A DNA stretch of 64,000 nucleotides, from positions 62,001 to 126,000 of the forward strand of contig NZ_ADEG01000090.1 of the NCBI RefSeq assembly GCF_000177075.1, given 5' to 3'. Under the pieces are notes generated by a model. The model had not been told where the DNA came from. It saw only the letters and a list, made by a program, of their open reading frames with translations, and did no database searches. Origin of the DNA: Hoylesella buccalis ATCC 35310. Lineage in GTDB: Bacteria; Bacteroidota; Bacteroidia; Bacteroidales; Bacteroidaceae. Each line of letters begins with the position of its first letter. Position 1 is the stretch's first letter. Of the stretch, positions 24,055 to 34,014 are shown in pieces. The position numbers and the translations under genes were made by a program.

Positions 24055-24101
24055 AAAAAAGGAAAGTGCAAAGCATGGTATTACCACTCAATGCACTTTC
24101 C
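24055..24101 (-). terminator. Intrinsic terminator of the Pit transporter gene
   Basis: On the minus strand GGAAAGTGCA (24101-24092) pairs with TGCACTTTCC (24070-24061) and is followed by TTTTTTC. Confidence 0.88.
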
Positions 24102-24208
24102 TATTATTTCTTGTTAAATGACTGTTTAACAACGAATTAAACCCATCAAACATCCTTGTTCATTGGATGATGTTGGTTCATCTGTTCCATTCGTTGTTAC
24201 ATAAGCCT

Positions 24209-26446
24209 TTATTCCTTAAACTTCTTGGCAGCCCTGAGCTGATGACGCATACTGCTAATCAGTAGTTCGCTCTCTTGGAGCAGATTGAGATAGACAAGCG
24301 ACAATTGGAAGGTCTCGTTGTCCGGTGCCATCTGTATACGATCGATATGCTTCTTGCGATAATCGCTCAACTCTGTTTCAAACTGTTCGGCCTTATCCAA
24401 CAACTCCCGATAGTTTTCAAACCTACCTGTTGCAATGAAGTTTTCGGCTTGGGTTAAAAAGTCGGTGATTTTCAGACGGATGGGTTGATATTCGTCAATA
24501 AGACGCTGCGTGATAGGAGTAAAATTGTTGTCAACATGTTCTTTGATAGGCTCAAGCATGCGGCGCAACCCATAGATGTATTGCTGTGACGCGTTCATGC
24601 CCACATGGAACCAGGTGTTGCGCTCAATGGCGAGGTCGGCAGGTGCCTTGCGAAGAGCCATCAGCTCTTGTCGACGGTATTTCGTGAGAGATGTTTTCTC
24701 ATTGCGCAGCGCACTCAGACTGTGCCTCAGCACACTTGGCTTGTCATTGATAAATCCGTCCAAGATGGCATTGTATTGTTCGTTGGCAAAACGTGTCATG
24801 TAACTTTGTGTACGACTGACATGTTTGCTCAACAAATCCCAAAGGATAACCGGATCATGCGTGCGCATCATCAATCGGTAAGTATCATCTTTGCCCGATC
24901 CGCCGTCCGACCTATCCTTCGACCCTCTGAATAAACAATATACCACTAAAGCGATGAAGGCCGCTTGTACCAAAATACCTCCATAGAACATTAGCAAGGC
25001 TACCACTGCGGAGCAAAGAAATGCAACACCAGCCGTGATAAACCAACCGCCGATGACAGACAACACGCCCGTTACACGGAACACGGCACTTTCGCGACTC
25101 CATGCCCGATCGGCCAAGCTGGTACCCATGGCAACCATGAAAGTAACATAGGTGGTAGATAATGGCAACTTGTAGTTGGTACCAAAGGTGATCAGCATGG
25201 AAGCCAAAACCAAGTTAACCGCTGCCCGAACCACATCGTAAGCAGCACCATCATCTAAAGATGCGGCCCGGTGATCAAATCGGCTGTTTATCCAATCGAT
25301 GATTCGATTAGGAATGATTTTCATGACATACGAGTTGGTATTTTGTGTGAAGCGTACGATACTGCGTGCGGCACCACTCGATCCAAACATCTCGTCACCC
25401 TCGTCTTGTCGTGCCAAATCAACCGAAGTCTTGATGACACGATGAGCTTTCTTTGATGTGGCCATGGCTATAATCATGATGACGCCTGCTAACATTAAAT
25501 AAAATGGAGGGGTTTTGGCACTCTCAACCAAACTGGTCATCAAGAAAGACGTGGGTGCAGTGCCGTTACCCTGCGCTAAATAAGTTTGATACGAATCAAG
25601 GCCTGCAAGCGGAACACCGATGAAGTTAACCAAGTCGTTGCCGGCAAATGCCATCGCCAAGGCAAACGTTCCCATCAACACCACGAACTTGAAGATGTTC
25701 ACTCCCATGAGATGCATGAACTGCATGAGGATGGCCGAGCCGATAAAGGTATAAACAAGCAACATACCGATATGGTCGTTGATGAATTGCCGTATGCTTT
25801 CTGATATATAAGGAGAGTTTCCCACACCTTTCATAAAGATGAAGTAAGCCAAAGCTGTGAATGCGATGCCACCAAAAATGGCGATGGTATAACGCATGTT
25901 TTTCTTGTAATTGAAAGTGAAAATGATACGCGTTATATATTGTACGATGACACCAAAGACGAAAGCAATGGCGACACTCACAAAGATGGCAATAATCACT
26001 TTTAAGGCCTGCTCTGTGTTCAGCAAGTCACTGAATCCGAGAGAAGAGTCGGCCGCCATCTTGATAATGGCCAACATGAAGGTGGCACCCAACAGCTCGA
26101 AAACCATGGATACCGTGGTGGAGGTAGGCATTCCCAAACGATTGAAGATATCCAAGACAATGACGTCTGTTACCATGACGGACAGGAAAATAATCATGAC
26201 CTCATGGAAACTAAACTGAGCTGGATTCATGATGCCATGCCGAGCCACATCCATCATGCCCGATGACATGACCGCACCCAGGACAACACCAAAGGAAGCA
26301 ATGATGAGGATGGTGCGAAACTTGGCTACCTTGGCTCCCACAGCCGATTGTAAGAAGTTGACAGCATCGTTAGAGACACCTACAAATAAGTCAAAAACTG
26401 CCAAAGAAAGCAGAAAAATGACGATGCACAAATAAATTGTTAACAT
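24209..26446 (-). CDS. Pit family inorganic phosphate transporter with C-terminal PhoU-like region
   Basis: A 745-residue protein. Its N-terminal 500 residues hold about ten or more membrane helices with the two Pit signature repeats: VGVSNDAVNFLQSAVGAKVAK near residue 20 and AFAGNDLVNFIGVPLAG near 290; the motif GMPTSTTVSMVFELLGA is also characteristic. The C-terminal about 180 residues are helical and charged (SLTKYRRQELMALRKAPADL, QRLIDEYQPIRLKITDFLTQ), resembling PhoU/DUF47 accessory proteins that are separate in other bacteria. It imports phosphate with a cation. The first in-frame codon at 26512 adds 22 polar residues with no support; ATG 26446 begins with the hydrophobic helix. It converges on a phosphatase gene, fitting phosphate acquisition. 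Confidence 0.88.
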   Translation of the reverse strand: MLTIYLCIVIFLLSLAVFDLFVGVSNDAVNFLQSAVGAKVAKFRTILIIASFGVVLGAVMSSGMMDVARHGIMNPAQFSFHEVMIIFLSVMVTDVIVLDIFNRLGMPTSTTVSMVFELLGATFMLAIIKMAADSSLGFSDLLNTEQALKVIIAIFVSVAIAFVFGVIVQYITRIIFTFNYKKNMRYTIAIFGGIAFTALAYFIFMKGVGNSPYISESIRQFINDHIGMLLVYTFIGSAILMQFMHLMGVNIFKFVVLMGTFALAMAFAGNDLVNFIGVPLAGLDSYQTYLAQGNGTAPTSFLMTSLVESAKTPPFYLMLAGVIMIIAMATSKKAHRVIKTSVDLARQDEGDEMFGSSGAARSIVRFTQNTNSYVMKIIPNRIIDWINSRFDHRAASLDDGAAYDVVRAAVNLVLASMLITFGTNYKLPLSTTYVTFMVAMGTSLADRAWSRESAVFRVTGVLSVIGGWFITAGVAFLCSAVVALLMFYGGILVQAAFIALVVYCLFRGSKDRSDGGSGKDDTYRLMMRTHDPVILWDLLSKHVSRTQSYMTRFANEQYNAILDGFINDKPSVLRHSLSALRNEKTSLTKYRRQELMALRKAPADLAIERNTWFHVGMNASQQYIYGLRRMLEPIKEHVDNNFTPITQRLIDEYQPIRLKITDFLTQAENFIATGRFENYRELLDKAEQFETELSDYRKKHIDRIQMAPDNETFQLSLVYLNLLQESELLISSMRHQLRAAKKFKE

Positions 26447-26600
26447 TGATATGGTTTTATTATTAATAATCAAAGTACAGTCTGGCATAGCGCCTACTGA
26501 TTTTGTGAGCAAAAATAGCGGAGTTATATTACAAGACTTTTAAACACATGTTACAATCGTATTACAATCGAAAATAATTAAATTTATGCATCGCTACTGG

Positions 26601-26629
26601 TTGTTTTCAATTTAAAAATTGTACCTTTG
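26601..26629 (+). promoter_or_regulatory. Promoter of cysE
   Basis: TTG (26601-26603), 18-nt spacer, TACCTTTG (26622-26629), 28 bases before ATG. Confidence 0.75.
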
Positions 26630-26657
26630 TACCTTAATATTGAGACATTACATAGAG

Positions 26658-27557
26658 ATGAGTAAAGATAATTTGACTCATGCGTTGACAAGCACGGTTG
26701 AACTGCTGTCCCAACCAGAATCACTCAACAACTTGTGCCATCGGCAGCGTGATGGATACCCTCTCCCATCTGGTAAAACACTGCAAGAAATCATAGACTT
26801 GTCAAGAGCCATTCTTTTTCCTGGATATTATGGAAAAGCATCGGTGAACATTCAAACAATACAATATTATATAGGTGTAAACGTAGAGCGACTTCAACGC
26901 TTGCTGGAAGATCAAATATTAGCTGGACTCCGTTTCTGTGAAGACTGCGAGACTACGTTGAGCGAGTTGGAAGCAGACGAACAGAAAAAGATGGCCAGGG
27001 ATTTGTCGTTCAAGTTGATCAAGAAACTACCTGAAATACGTGAAAAACTCTCAACAGACGTCATCGCAGCTTACAATGGTGACCCTGCGTCTGAAAGCCG
27101 GGCTGAGATTATAGCGTGCTACCCTATCATCAAAACATTGGCAAACTATCGCATCGCACACGAACTCTATCTACTCAATGTTCCGCTGATACCCAGAATG
27201 ATGACAGAGTTGGCTCATTCGGAAACTGGAATCGACATTCATCCGGGTGCACACATAGGCCGATACTTCACCATTGATCATGGTACAGGTGTCGTTATTG
27301 GTGCCACTTGCACGATTGGCGACAACGTGAAAATATACCAAGGGGTAACCCTGGGCGCTAAAAGCTTTCCGTTAGACGAACGTGGAAACCCAGTCAAGGG
27401 CATTCCACGTCATCCCATCATTGAAGACAACGTCATCATCTATGCCAATGCCACCATCTTAGGCAGAGTTACCATCGGTAAGGGAAGCGTCATTGGCGCT
27501 AATGTTTGGGTGACAGAAGACCTGGCTCCCGACACAAAGAAATACAACAAGAATTAA
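26658..27557 (+). CDS. cysE: Serine O-acetyltransferase CysE/EpsC-type
   Basis: A 299-residue enzyme that acetylates serine with acetyl-CoA, the committing step of cysteine synthesis. The N-terminal alpha-helical part (to about residue 180) ends in NYRIAHELYLLNVPLIPRMM. The left-handed beta-helix of hexapeptide repeats follows: GIDIHPGAHIGRYFTIDHGTGVVIGATCTIGDNV and IYQGVTLGAKS (quoted in separate parts, His near residues 193 and 208 being catalytic). The C-terminal tail lacks the long extension of E. coli CysE. ATG 26658 is placed after an ideal promoter; the upstream in-frame codon at 26619 lies inside it. Confidence 0.92.
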   Translation: MSKDNLTHALTSTVELLSQPESLNNLCHRQRDGYPLPSGKTLQEIIDLSRAILFPGYYGKASVNIQTIQYYIGVNVERLQRLLEDQILAGLRFCEDCETTLSELEADEQKKMARDLSFKLIKKLPEIREKLSTDVIAAYNGDPASESRAEIIACYPIIKTLANYRIAHELYLLNVPLIPRMMTELAHSETGIDIHPGAHIGRYFTIDHGTGVVIGATCTIGDNVKIYQGVTLGAKSFPLDERGNPVKGIPRHPIIEDNVIIYANATILGRVTIGKGSVIGANVWVTEDLAPDTKKYNKN

Positions 27558-27601
27558 GTTTTCATTATTTTAATACAACTATTATTTATCAATTCAATCA
27601 A

Positions 27602-29083
27602 ATGGAATTTGAACTCATCGCCAAAACTTTCATGGGCTTGGAACCCGTTTTGGCACAAGAGCTGACCCAACTGGGTGCAAACAATGTACAAATAGGACGC
27701 AGAATGGTGTCATTTACTGGTGATCAGGAAATGATGTACCGCGCCAATTTCCAACTCCACACGGCCATTCGTATTCTAAAACCCATCAAGCACTTCAAGG
27801 CTCGCTCTGCTGAAGAGGTGTATGATGAAATCAAGACGGTAGACTGGAGCCAGTACATAGAAAAAGGAAAGACATTCTCTGTCGACTCGGTGGTTTATTC
27901 TGAAGAGTTCAGAAATTCCAGATTCGTGACCTACAAGGTGAAGGATGCCATCGTAGACCAATTCAGAGAAAAGACAGGAACACGTCCGAATATCTCGGTG
28001 AGTAATCCTGACATCCGCCTACACATACACATCGCCGAGGAAGATGCAACGCTATGTTTGGATTCCAGTGGTGAGTCGCTGCACCGAAGAGGCTACCGAC
28101 AGGAATCTGTGGAAGCTCCTTTGAACGAGGTGTTGGCTGCCGGAATGATCTTGATGACAGACTGGAAAGGCGAAACCGACTTTATTGACCCCATGTGTGG
28201 TAGTGGTACGTTGTTGATAGAAGCGGCGCTGATTGCCCGAAATATGAGTCCTGGCATCTTTAGAAAGGAGTTTGCATTCGAGAAATGGCCCGATTTTGAC
28301 CAAGAGTTGTTCGACCGTATTTATAATGACGAGTCGCAAGAGAGCGAGTTCACGCACCATATTTATGGCTATGACATCGACATGAAAGCGGTGAACACGG
28401 CTCGACTGAATGTTAAAGCGGCGGGACTAACCAAAGACATCACGATAGAACAGGCTGATTTTAAGAACTTTAAGAAGCCCCAAGAACCCAGTATTCTCAT
28501 TACCAATCCGCCATACGGCGAGCGTATCTCCACGCCTAATTTGCTCGGAACCTACAAGATGATTGGCGAACGACTGAAACATGAGTTCATGGGCAATGAT
28601 GCTTGGATATTGAGTTACCGTGAAGAGTGTTTTGAACAGATTGGTTTGAAACCATCCATCAAGATACCTGTGTACAACGGAAGCCTTGAATGTGAGTTTA
28701 GAAAATATGCCATCTTCGACGGAAAGATGAAGGAATTTCGTGCCGAAGGAGGCATCATCAAGACGGAAGCGGAAAAGAAGGAGATGGCTGAAAAGCATCG
28801 CTTCAAGAAAAATCGTGAGTTCAAGAAACGCTTAGAAGAAAACGAAGAGAACGAAATTGCTGATATCCGCTCGTTCAAATTTCATTCTTTGGAACGAGTA
28901 CAGGAGCGAGATGAGCGAAAAAAAGGCGGAAACCGCCGCAACGACCGCTCGTATGATAGTAACGATAGGCCTGACTACAAAGGCAAGAAACGCTTTGACA
29001 AAGACGGACGTGGACGGTCATTTGGCAAGCGAGGTGGCAAAGAGCATGGAAGAAAGAATTATCAAATAGACGATTATGAATAA
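27602..29083 (+). CDS. THUMP-domain 23S rRNA (guanine-N2) methyltransferase, RlmL N-half/YpsC type
   Basis: A 493-residue class I SAM-dependent RNA methyltransferase. A ferredoxin-like/THUMP segment (residues about 1-155) carries LIAKTFMGLEPVLAQEL and RLHIHIAEEDATLCLDSSG. The methylase has FIDPMCGSGTLLIEAALIAR (SAM binding) near 190 and the catalytic ILITNPPYGERI near 300, diagnostic of N2-guanine methylation. Relatives act at G2445 of 23S rRNA. From residue 410 a long basic, low-complexity tail (KKNREFKKRLEENEEN, then repeated GGNRRN and RGRSFGKRGGKEHGRK) is unlike E. coli RlmL and probably binds RNA. ATG 27602 follows the cysE stop by 44 bp. The stop overlaps the DPP-IV start by 8 bp. Confidence 0.88.
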   Translation: MEFELIAKTFMGLEPVLAQELTQLGANNVQIGRRMVSFTGDQEMMYRANFQLHTAIRILKPIKHFKARSAEEVYDEIKTVDWSQYIEKGKTFSVDSVVYSEEFRNSRFVTYKVKDAIVDQFREKTGTRPNISVSNPDIRLHIHIAEEDATLCLDSSGESLHRRGYRQESVEAPLNEVLAAGMILMTDWKGETDFIDPMCGSGTLLIEAALIARNMSPGIFRKEFAFEKWPDFDQELFDRIYNDESQESEFTHHIYGYDIDMKAVNTARLNVKAAGLTKDITIEQADFKNFKKPQEPSILITNPPYGERISTPNLLGTYKMIGERLKHEFMGNDAWILSYREECFEQIGLKPSIKIPVYNGSLECEFRKYAIFDGKMKEFRAEGGIIKTEAEKKEMAEKHRFKKNREFKKRLEENEENEIADIRSFKFHSLERVQERDERKKGGNRRNDRSYDSNDRPDYKGKKRFDKDGRGRSFGKRGGKEHGRKNYQIDDYE

Positions 29084-31238
29084 AACTTGGTTCAGTTTTC
29101 TTACCCTCATTGCCCTATTCGTAGGTGGACAACAGATGATGGCACAAAAGCAATTTACGCTCGAAGAGTTGAATTTTGGCGGGAAAAACTACCGCCAGTT
29201 CGTTCCAGAGAACCGCTACACAACCTGGTGGGGCGATGAACTGATTCGCACAGAGGCCAACCAATGCAGCGTCATCAACAAGAAAACGGGCAAAGAGCGC
29301 ATCTTGTTCACGCTGGACGAAATAAACAAATACGCGGTAAGCGACTGCTCCAGCCAAGTTAAAAACCTGTTTAGTGCCTCGTTTCCTTACCCTCGCAAGC
29401 CGTTGGTACTGCTGCGGAATGGGGAAAACATGCGTTTGTACAACTGGAAAACGAAGAAGACTGAATGGTGCATAAACACTGCTGACGAGGGCGAGGTGGC
29501 CGAATGGAATGCCAACTCCAAGGCTACTTCGTATATAGAACCTAAAAGTCAGCAACTCCATATACGCACTGCGGATGGCAATGACACCCAGTTGACGACC
29601 GATGGAAGCAGGGAAATCGTGTATGGTCAAAGCGTACATCGTGACGAATTTGGCATACACAAAGGTATGTTTTGGGCACCCAATGGACAGAAATTGGCAT
29701 TCTATCGCATGGATCAGAGCATGGTAGCTGACTATCCGCAGGTAAACATCTTCGACAGAATAGCAAAATGCGAGCCCGACAAATACCCCATGGCAGGCGA
29801 AACAAGTCACAAGGTAACGGTGTTAGTGTATGATTTAACCACGAAAAAGACGGTTACTTTGCAGGCTGGTGACCCCACCGATCGATATTTTACCAACATT
29901 TCATGGAGTCCAGACAGCAAGATTATCTATATGTTTGAGCTGAATAGGGATCAAAATGACTGTCGGTTGGTGAGCTACGATGCACAAACAGGCAAAAAGA
30001 TCGCTGAACTTTACCGAGAGACGCACGATAAATATGTAGAGCCACAGCACCCTATTACATTCTTGCCTTGGGACAACAACCTCTTCATTATGCAAAGCCA
30101 ACGTGATGGTTACAACCATTTGTACCTATACCAAACTAATGGTAAGTTGGTCAAGCAGCTTACCAAAGGCAAATGGGTGGTGTTGGACGTGATAGGATTC
30201 AATACAAAAGACAAGTCGATTGTCTATACTTCTACCGAAAAGCATGCACTGCAAACCAACACATACACCATAAATGTCAAGACTGGAAAGCGCAGATTGT
30301 TGGACAACGGGCGTGGCTATCACAGTCCGTCATTATCTCCTTCCGGAACATTTATCGTAGATAAGTACAGCGAACCCACCGTTCCACGCAACATAGAAAT
30401 TATCAACACTGCCAACGGTAAGCGCACCCAGTACTTTGAAGCGGCTGACCCGTGGAAAGAATATCAGGTGCCAACCTATACATGTGGTACCATCAAAGCT
30501 GCTGACGGCACGACCGACTTGTACTATCGCATGGTGAAACCAGCCAACTTTGATGAAAACAAGAAATATCCTTTAGTGCTTTATGTGTACGGAGGACCTC
30601 ATGCACACAACGTAGATGCACGTTGGCATTACGCTTCTCGTAGTTGGGAAACCTACATGGCACAGAAGGGATACATCCTCCTCATACTCGATAACAGAGG
30701 AAGTGAACGCCGAGGAAGGGATTTTGAACAAGCAACATTCCGCCAATTAGGTCAGATAGAGATGCAAGACCAAATGAAGGGCATCGAATATGTGAAGACT
30801 TTACCATACGTAGATGCTGACAGAATAGGAGTACATGGTTGGAGTTTCGGCGGTTTTATGACCATTTCGCTGATGACGAACTATCCCGAAACCTTCAAAG
30901 TGGGTGTGGCTGGCGGTCCTGTTATTGATTGGAAATGGTACGAAGTGATGTATGGAGAGCGCTATATGGACACTCCACAAGCCAATCCTGAAGGCTACAG
31001 CAAGACTTCCTTGATACCACAAGCCAAGAATCTGAAAGGCAAGTTACAAATTATTCAAGGCACTAACGACAAGACGGTAGTGGCACAACACTGCTTGTCG
31101 TTCATCGCTGAATGTATCAAGCAAGGCACACAACCCGATTTCTTCGTCTATCCGGGTGAACCACACAATATGAGAGGACACCAAAGTGTTCACCTCCACG
31201 AACGGATTACACAGTACTTTAAGGATTATCTGAAATAA
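29076..31238 (+). CDS. Dipeptidyl peptidase IV (S9 family prolyl peptidase)
   Basis: A 720-residue exported serine peptidase that removes Xaa-Pro dipeptides from peptide N-termini, as in periodontal Bacteroidota. A signal peptide ([12 protein letters not shown]) precedes the eight-bladed DPPIV propeller (residues about 40-450). The alpha/beta-hydrolase domain contains [13 protein letters not shown] and the catalytic triad: Ser in [10 protein letters not shown] near 590, Asp in QGTNDKTV near 664 and His in EPHNMRGH near 696. ATG 29076 overlaps the preceding methyltransferase stop by 8 bases, suggesting coupled translation of otherwise unrelated proteins. The oligopeptides it makes would be available for uptake after attack by proteases such as the C10 enzyme further along the window. 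Confidence 0.93.
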   Translation: MNKTWFSFLTLIALFVGGQQMMAQKQFTLEELNFGGKNYRQFVPENRYTTWWGDELIRTEANQCSVINKKTGKERILFTLDEINKYAVSDCSSQVKNLFSASFPYPRKPLVLLRNGENMRLYNWKTKKTEWCINTADEGEVAEWNANSKATSYIEPKSQQLHIRTADGNDTQLTTDGSREIVYGQSVHRDEFGIHKGMFWAPNGQKLAFYRMDQSMVADYPQVNIFDRIAKCEPDKYPMAGETSHKVTVLVYDLTTKKTVTLQAGDPTDRYFTNISWSPDSKIIYMFELNRDQNDCRLVSYDAQTGKKIAELYRETHDKYVEPQHPITFLPWDNNLFIMQSQRDGYNHLYLYQTNGKLVKQLTKGKWVVLDVIGFNTKDKSIVYTSTEKHALQTNTYTINVKTGKRRLLDNGRGYHSPSLSPSGTFIVDKYSEPTVPRNIEIINTANGKRTQYFEAADPWKEYQVPTYTCGTIKAADGTTDLYYRMVKPANFDENKKYPLVLYVYGGPHAHNVDARWHYASRSWETYMAQKGYILLILDNRGSERRGRDFEQATFRQLGQIEMQDQMKGIEYVKTLPYVDADRIGVHGWSFGGFMTISLMTNYPETFKVGVAGGPVIDWKWYEVMYGERYMDTPQANPEGYSKTSLIPQAKNLKGKLQIIQGTNDKTVVAQHCLSFIAECIKQGTQPDFFVYPGEPHNMRGHQSVHLHERITQYFKDYLK

Positions 31239-31254
31239 AAAAGGAAACATACAC

Positions 31255-32523
31255 ATGAAGATATTATTATTAGGAAGTGGCGGAAGAGAACACGCCTTGG
31301 GCTGGAAAATAGCACAAAGCAAACGAGTAACCCAACTATTCATCGCTCCCGGCAACGCTGGAACAAGTGAAGTAGGCACCAACGTCGACATTCAGGTGAA
31401 TGATTTCGATGCCATCAAAGATTTTATATGCACCCAAAAGATTGACATGGTTGTCGTTGGACCCGAAGATCCACTGGTGAATGGCATCTACGATGCGTTG
31501 AAAAATGACCCTCGAACCAAAGATACCGTGGTTATAGGTCCATCGAAAGAAGGGGCAAAACTGGAAGGCAGCAAGGATTTTGCTAAGGCTTTCATGCAGC
31601 GTCACCACATCCCAACCGCCCGATACCATACCTTTACGGACGAGACATTAAATGAAGGACTTCGCTTCTTGGAGACTTTAGAGGCTCCCTATGTGCTGAA
31701 AGCCGACGGACTATGTGCTGGCAAGGGCGTTTTAATACTCCCTACGTTGGCAGAAGCACAACGAGAATTAAAGGAAATGTTAGGGGGGATGTTCGGAAAA
31801 GCGTCGGCACGAGTCGTTATAGAGGAATATTTAAGTGGAATAGAGTGTTCCGTTTTCGTCTTAACCGATGGCAAACATTATCAAATTTTGCCAGAAGCAA
31901 AGGATTACAAACGTATTGGTGAAGGCGATATGGGACTGAATACAGGTGGCATGGGCAGCGTCTCACCCGTCCCATTCGCAGATAATGACTGGATGAAGAA
32001 AGTGGAGGAACGAATCATTCAACCAACGATAAAGGGACTATCTGAAGAAGGTGTTGACTACAAAGGCTTTATCTTCTTTGGCTTAATCAATGTAAAAGGC
32101 GACCCCATGGTGATAGAATATAACTGTAGAATGGGCGATCCAGAGACCGAAAGCGTGATGCTGCGACTGAAAAGTGACATCGTTGACTTATTCGAGGGCA
32201 TTGCGGAAGGCAACTTAGACAAGCGTGTTGTCACCTTTGACGAACGCGCAGCCGTGTGCGTCATGCTCGTCAGCGGCGGCTATCCGCAAGCCTATACCAA
32301 GGGATATCCTATCTCTGGACTCGAAACTGTAAAAGACAGCATTATCTTTCACAGCGGAACGGCGGTGAAAGATGGGCAGGTTGTAACGGCCGGTGGCAGG
32401 GTTTTGGCCGTTTGTTCATACGGAAAAGATAAAGACGAGGCACTAAATAAGAGTTTTGCAGCAGCAAAAAAGATTGATTTTCAAGACGTATATTTCCGAA
32501 AAGACATCGGCAAAGACCTATAA
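31255..32523 (+). CDS. purD: Phosphoribosylamine-glycine ligase PurD (GARS)
   Basis: A 422-residue ATP-grasp enzyme that joins glycine to 5-phosphoribosylamine in purine synthesis. The N-terminus [20 protein letters not shown] and the motif [12 protein letters not shown] are family-specific. The ATP-grasp core includes [46 protein letters not shown] (described in parts) and a C-terminal domain with [10 protein letters not shown]. Length agrees with the family. It is 16 bp downstream of the DPP-IV gene. Confidence 0.96.
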   Translation: MKILLLGSGGREHALGWKIAQSKRVTQLFIAPGNAGTSEVGTNVDIQVNDFDAIKDFICTQKIDMVVVGPEDPLVNGIYDALKNDPRTKDTVVIGPSKEGAKLEGSKDFAKAFMQRHHIPTARYHTFTDETLNEGLRFLETLEAPYVLKADGLCAGKGVLILPTLAEAQRELKEMLGGMFGKASARVVIEEYLSGIECSVFVLTDGKHYQILPEAKDYKRIGEGDMGLNTGGMGSVSPVPFADNDWMKKVEERIIQPTIKGLSEEGVDYKGFIFFGLINVKGDPMVIEYNCRMGDPETESVMLRLKSDIVDLFEGIAEGNLDKRVVTFDERAAVCVMLVSGGYPQAYTKGYPISGLETVKDSIIFHSGTAVKDGQVVTAGGRVLAVCSYGKDKDEALNKSFAAAKKIDFQDVYFRKDIGKDL

Positions 32524-32636
32524 ATGCCTACGCTCGTTCACACGAAGTCCGGCTGGCCAGTCCATCAAGTACTGACGACTGTCGTCACCGATGCTTTAAC
32601 TCGAGAATGCATTTACAGTGTCTTTTGGTTTGATTC

Positions 32637-33563
32637 ATGACGCATAGATTACAAAACAGAATAGCAGGAAGTCGTTATGCCCTGCCCATCACCATGGTAT
32701 ATGCGATAGGCATTTGGTTCATGGGCGGTTTGCTTCAACAGCAGTTGTGGCCTCAGTTCATACTGATGCTCATGACTACTTTGACCATGGTCGAACTGAA
32801 CAACCAGCACACTTTGATACGAACCTACAGTCGCATGTTGTCTTGTTCGTATCTTGTACTCTCTGTCGCTGCCCTACCCCTGTTCGTTCACCTGGATACC
32901 TGCATCGTTCAACTTTGTTTTGCCCTCACCTATTTGTTCATGTTCCGCGCCTATCAAGACAAATCGGCCATCAGCAGCGTATTCAATGCGTTCTTCTTCA
33001 TCGGCGTGGCCAGTATTTGGTTTGTCCAAATACTATTCCTTGTCCCCATTTGGTGGATTATCTTGCGGTTTTACGTCATGGGCATGGGCTGGCGAACCTT
33101 CTGGGCTTCGCTACTGGCTGTCATCACTCCCTATTGGTTTGTAGGGGGTTATTACGTCTATCGACACGATGTTGACACACTCATCCACCACTTTTCCAGC
33201 ATCACCGACTTTGCACCTCTCTTCGATTTCCAAAGCATTTCCCTACTGAACCTGCTGACCCTCTGCTTTATCTCCGCATTGGGCATCATCGGCATGCTGC
33301 ATTTTCTTCTCAACAGCTCAAAGGATAAGATTCGCATTCGCTTGTTTTTCTCATCTTTCATGTTGATGATGGCAGCCACCATCGTGTTCATCATCCTGCA
33401 ACCTACGCATCTACCCAACCTCTTACCTGCACTCATTGTCAGCGTTTCACCACTTATCGGTCACTACATCACGTTCACCGGTTCGCGCCTGTCGGGCATT
33501 ACTTGCCTCACGCTGTTCATCATCACGCTGACCATCACGGGTTATCAACTATGGATACATTGA
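32637..33563 (+). CDS. Polytopic membrane protein (DUF6427-like)
   Basis: A 308-residue protein with about nine to ten predicted transmembrane helices, starting with LPITMVYAIGIWFMGG and including VASIWFVQILFLVPIWWIIL and LLTLCFISALGIIGMLHFLL. The phrase FRAYQDKSAISSVFNAFFFIGVAS is shared by Bacteroidota proteins of the DUF6427 type. No function is known. It overlaps the following YqaA-like gene by 13 bp and is 113 bp downstream of purD, in a likely operon that ends with the metal ABC transporter genes. Confidence 0.65.
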   Translation: MTHRLQNRIAGSRYALPITMVYAIGIWFMGGLLQQQLWPQFILMLMTTLTMVELNNQHTLIRTYSRMLSCSYLVLSVAALPLFVHLDTCIVQLCFALTYLFMFRAYQDKSAISSVFNAFFFIGVASIWFVQILFLVPIWWIILRFYVMGMGWRTFWASLLAVITPYWFVGGYYVYRHDVDTLIHHFSSITDFAPLFDFQSISLLNLLTLCFISALGIIGMLHFLLNSSKDKIRIRLFFSSFMLMMAATIVFIILQPTHLPNLLPALIVSVSPLIGHYITFTGSRLSGITCLTLFIITLTITGYQLWIH

Positions 33564-34003
33564 TAGATCTCTTGATACAATACGGCTATGTGGGCATGTT
33601 CTTGGCCTCACTTTTAGCCGGATCGGTCTTTCCTTTCAGCAGCGAAGCCGTCATGGCGGGTCTGTTGGCAGCTGGTCTTAACCCCTGGCCCTTGGTTGTG
33701 TACGGCACCATTGGAAACGTCATTGGCTCGTTGTTCAATTATTTTATCGGCACATTGGGGCGATTAGACTGGATAGAGAAATACCTGCATGTCAAACCCG
33801 ACAAGCTGGATCGCGCACAACGCCTGATGGCCCGTTACGGTGCCTGGATAGGTTTCTTCGCTTTTCTGCCCATCATTGGCAGCGCCATAGCCATCGTCTT
33901 AGGACTGGTGAGAGCCAACATCTGGGTCACCCTCGTGTCTTTCACCTTGGGAAAAATATTCAGATACCTACTTATCATTTATGGCATGAATCTCATCTTA
34001 TAA
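33551..34003 (+). CDS. YqaA/DedA family small membrane protein
   Basis: A 150-residue protein with four or five helices. GLLAAGLNPWPLVVYGTIGNVIGSLFNYFIG near residue 30 and the Arg/Lys-rich LMARYGAWIGFFAFLPIIGS near 95 are DedA/SNARE-associated signatures, here in the short YqaA form. DedA relatives support membrane homeostasis and can flip lipid carriers such as undecaprenyl phosphate; the short form is less studied. ATG 33551 (MDTLIDLLIQYGYVGMF) replaces an upstream in-frame codon at 33503 that would add a His-rich stretch encoded inside the previous gene. Confidence 0.85.
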   Translation: MDTLIDLLIQYGYVGMFLASLLAGSVFPFSSEAVMAGLLAAGLNPWPLVVYGTIGNVIGSLFNYFIGTLGRLDWIEKYLHVKPDKLDRAQRLMARYGAWIGFFAFLPIIGSAIAIVLGLVRANIWVTLVSFTLGKIFRYLLIIYGMNLIL

Positions 34004-34014
34004 GCATTATATAC

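Noticed and set aside
29076..31238. Type IX sorting domain on the DPP-IV protein
   Set aside because: The protein ends at the catalytic domain ([11 protein letters not shown]) without the extra Ig-like domain and Lys-rich end.
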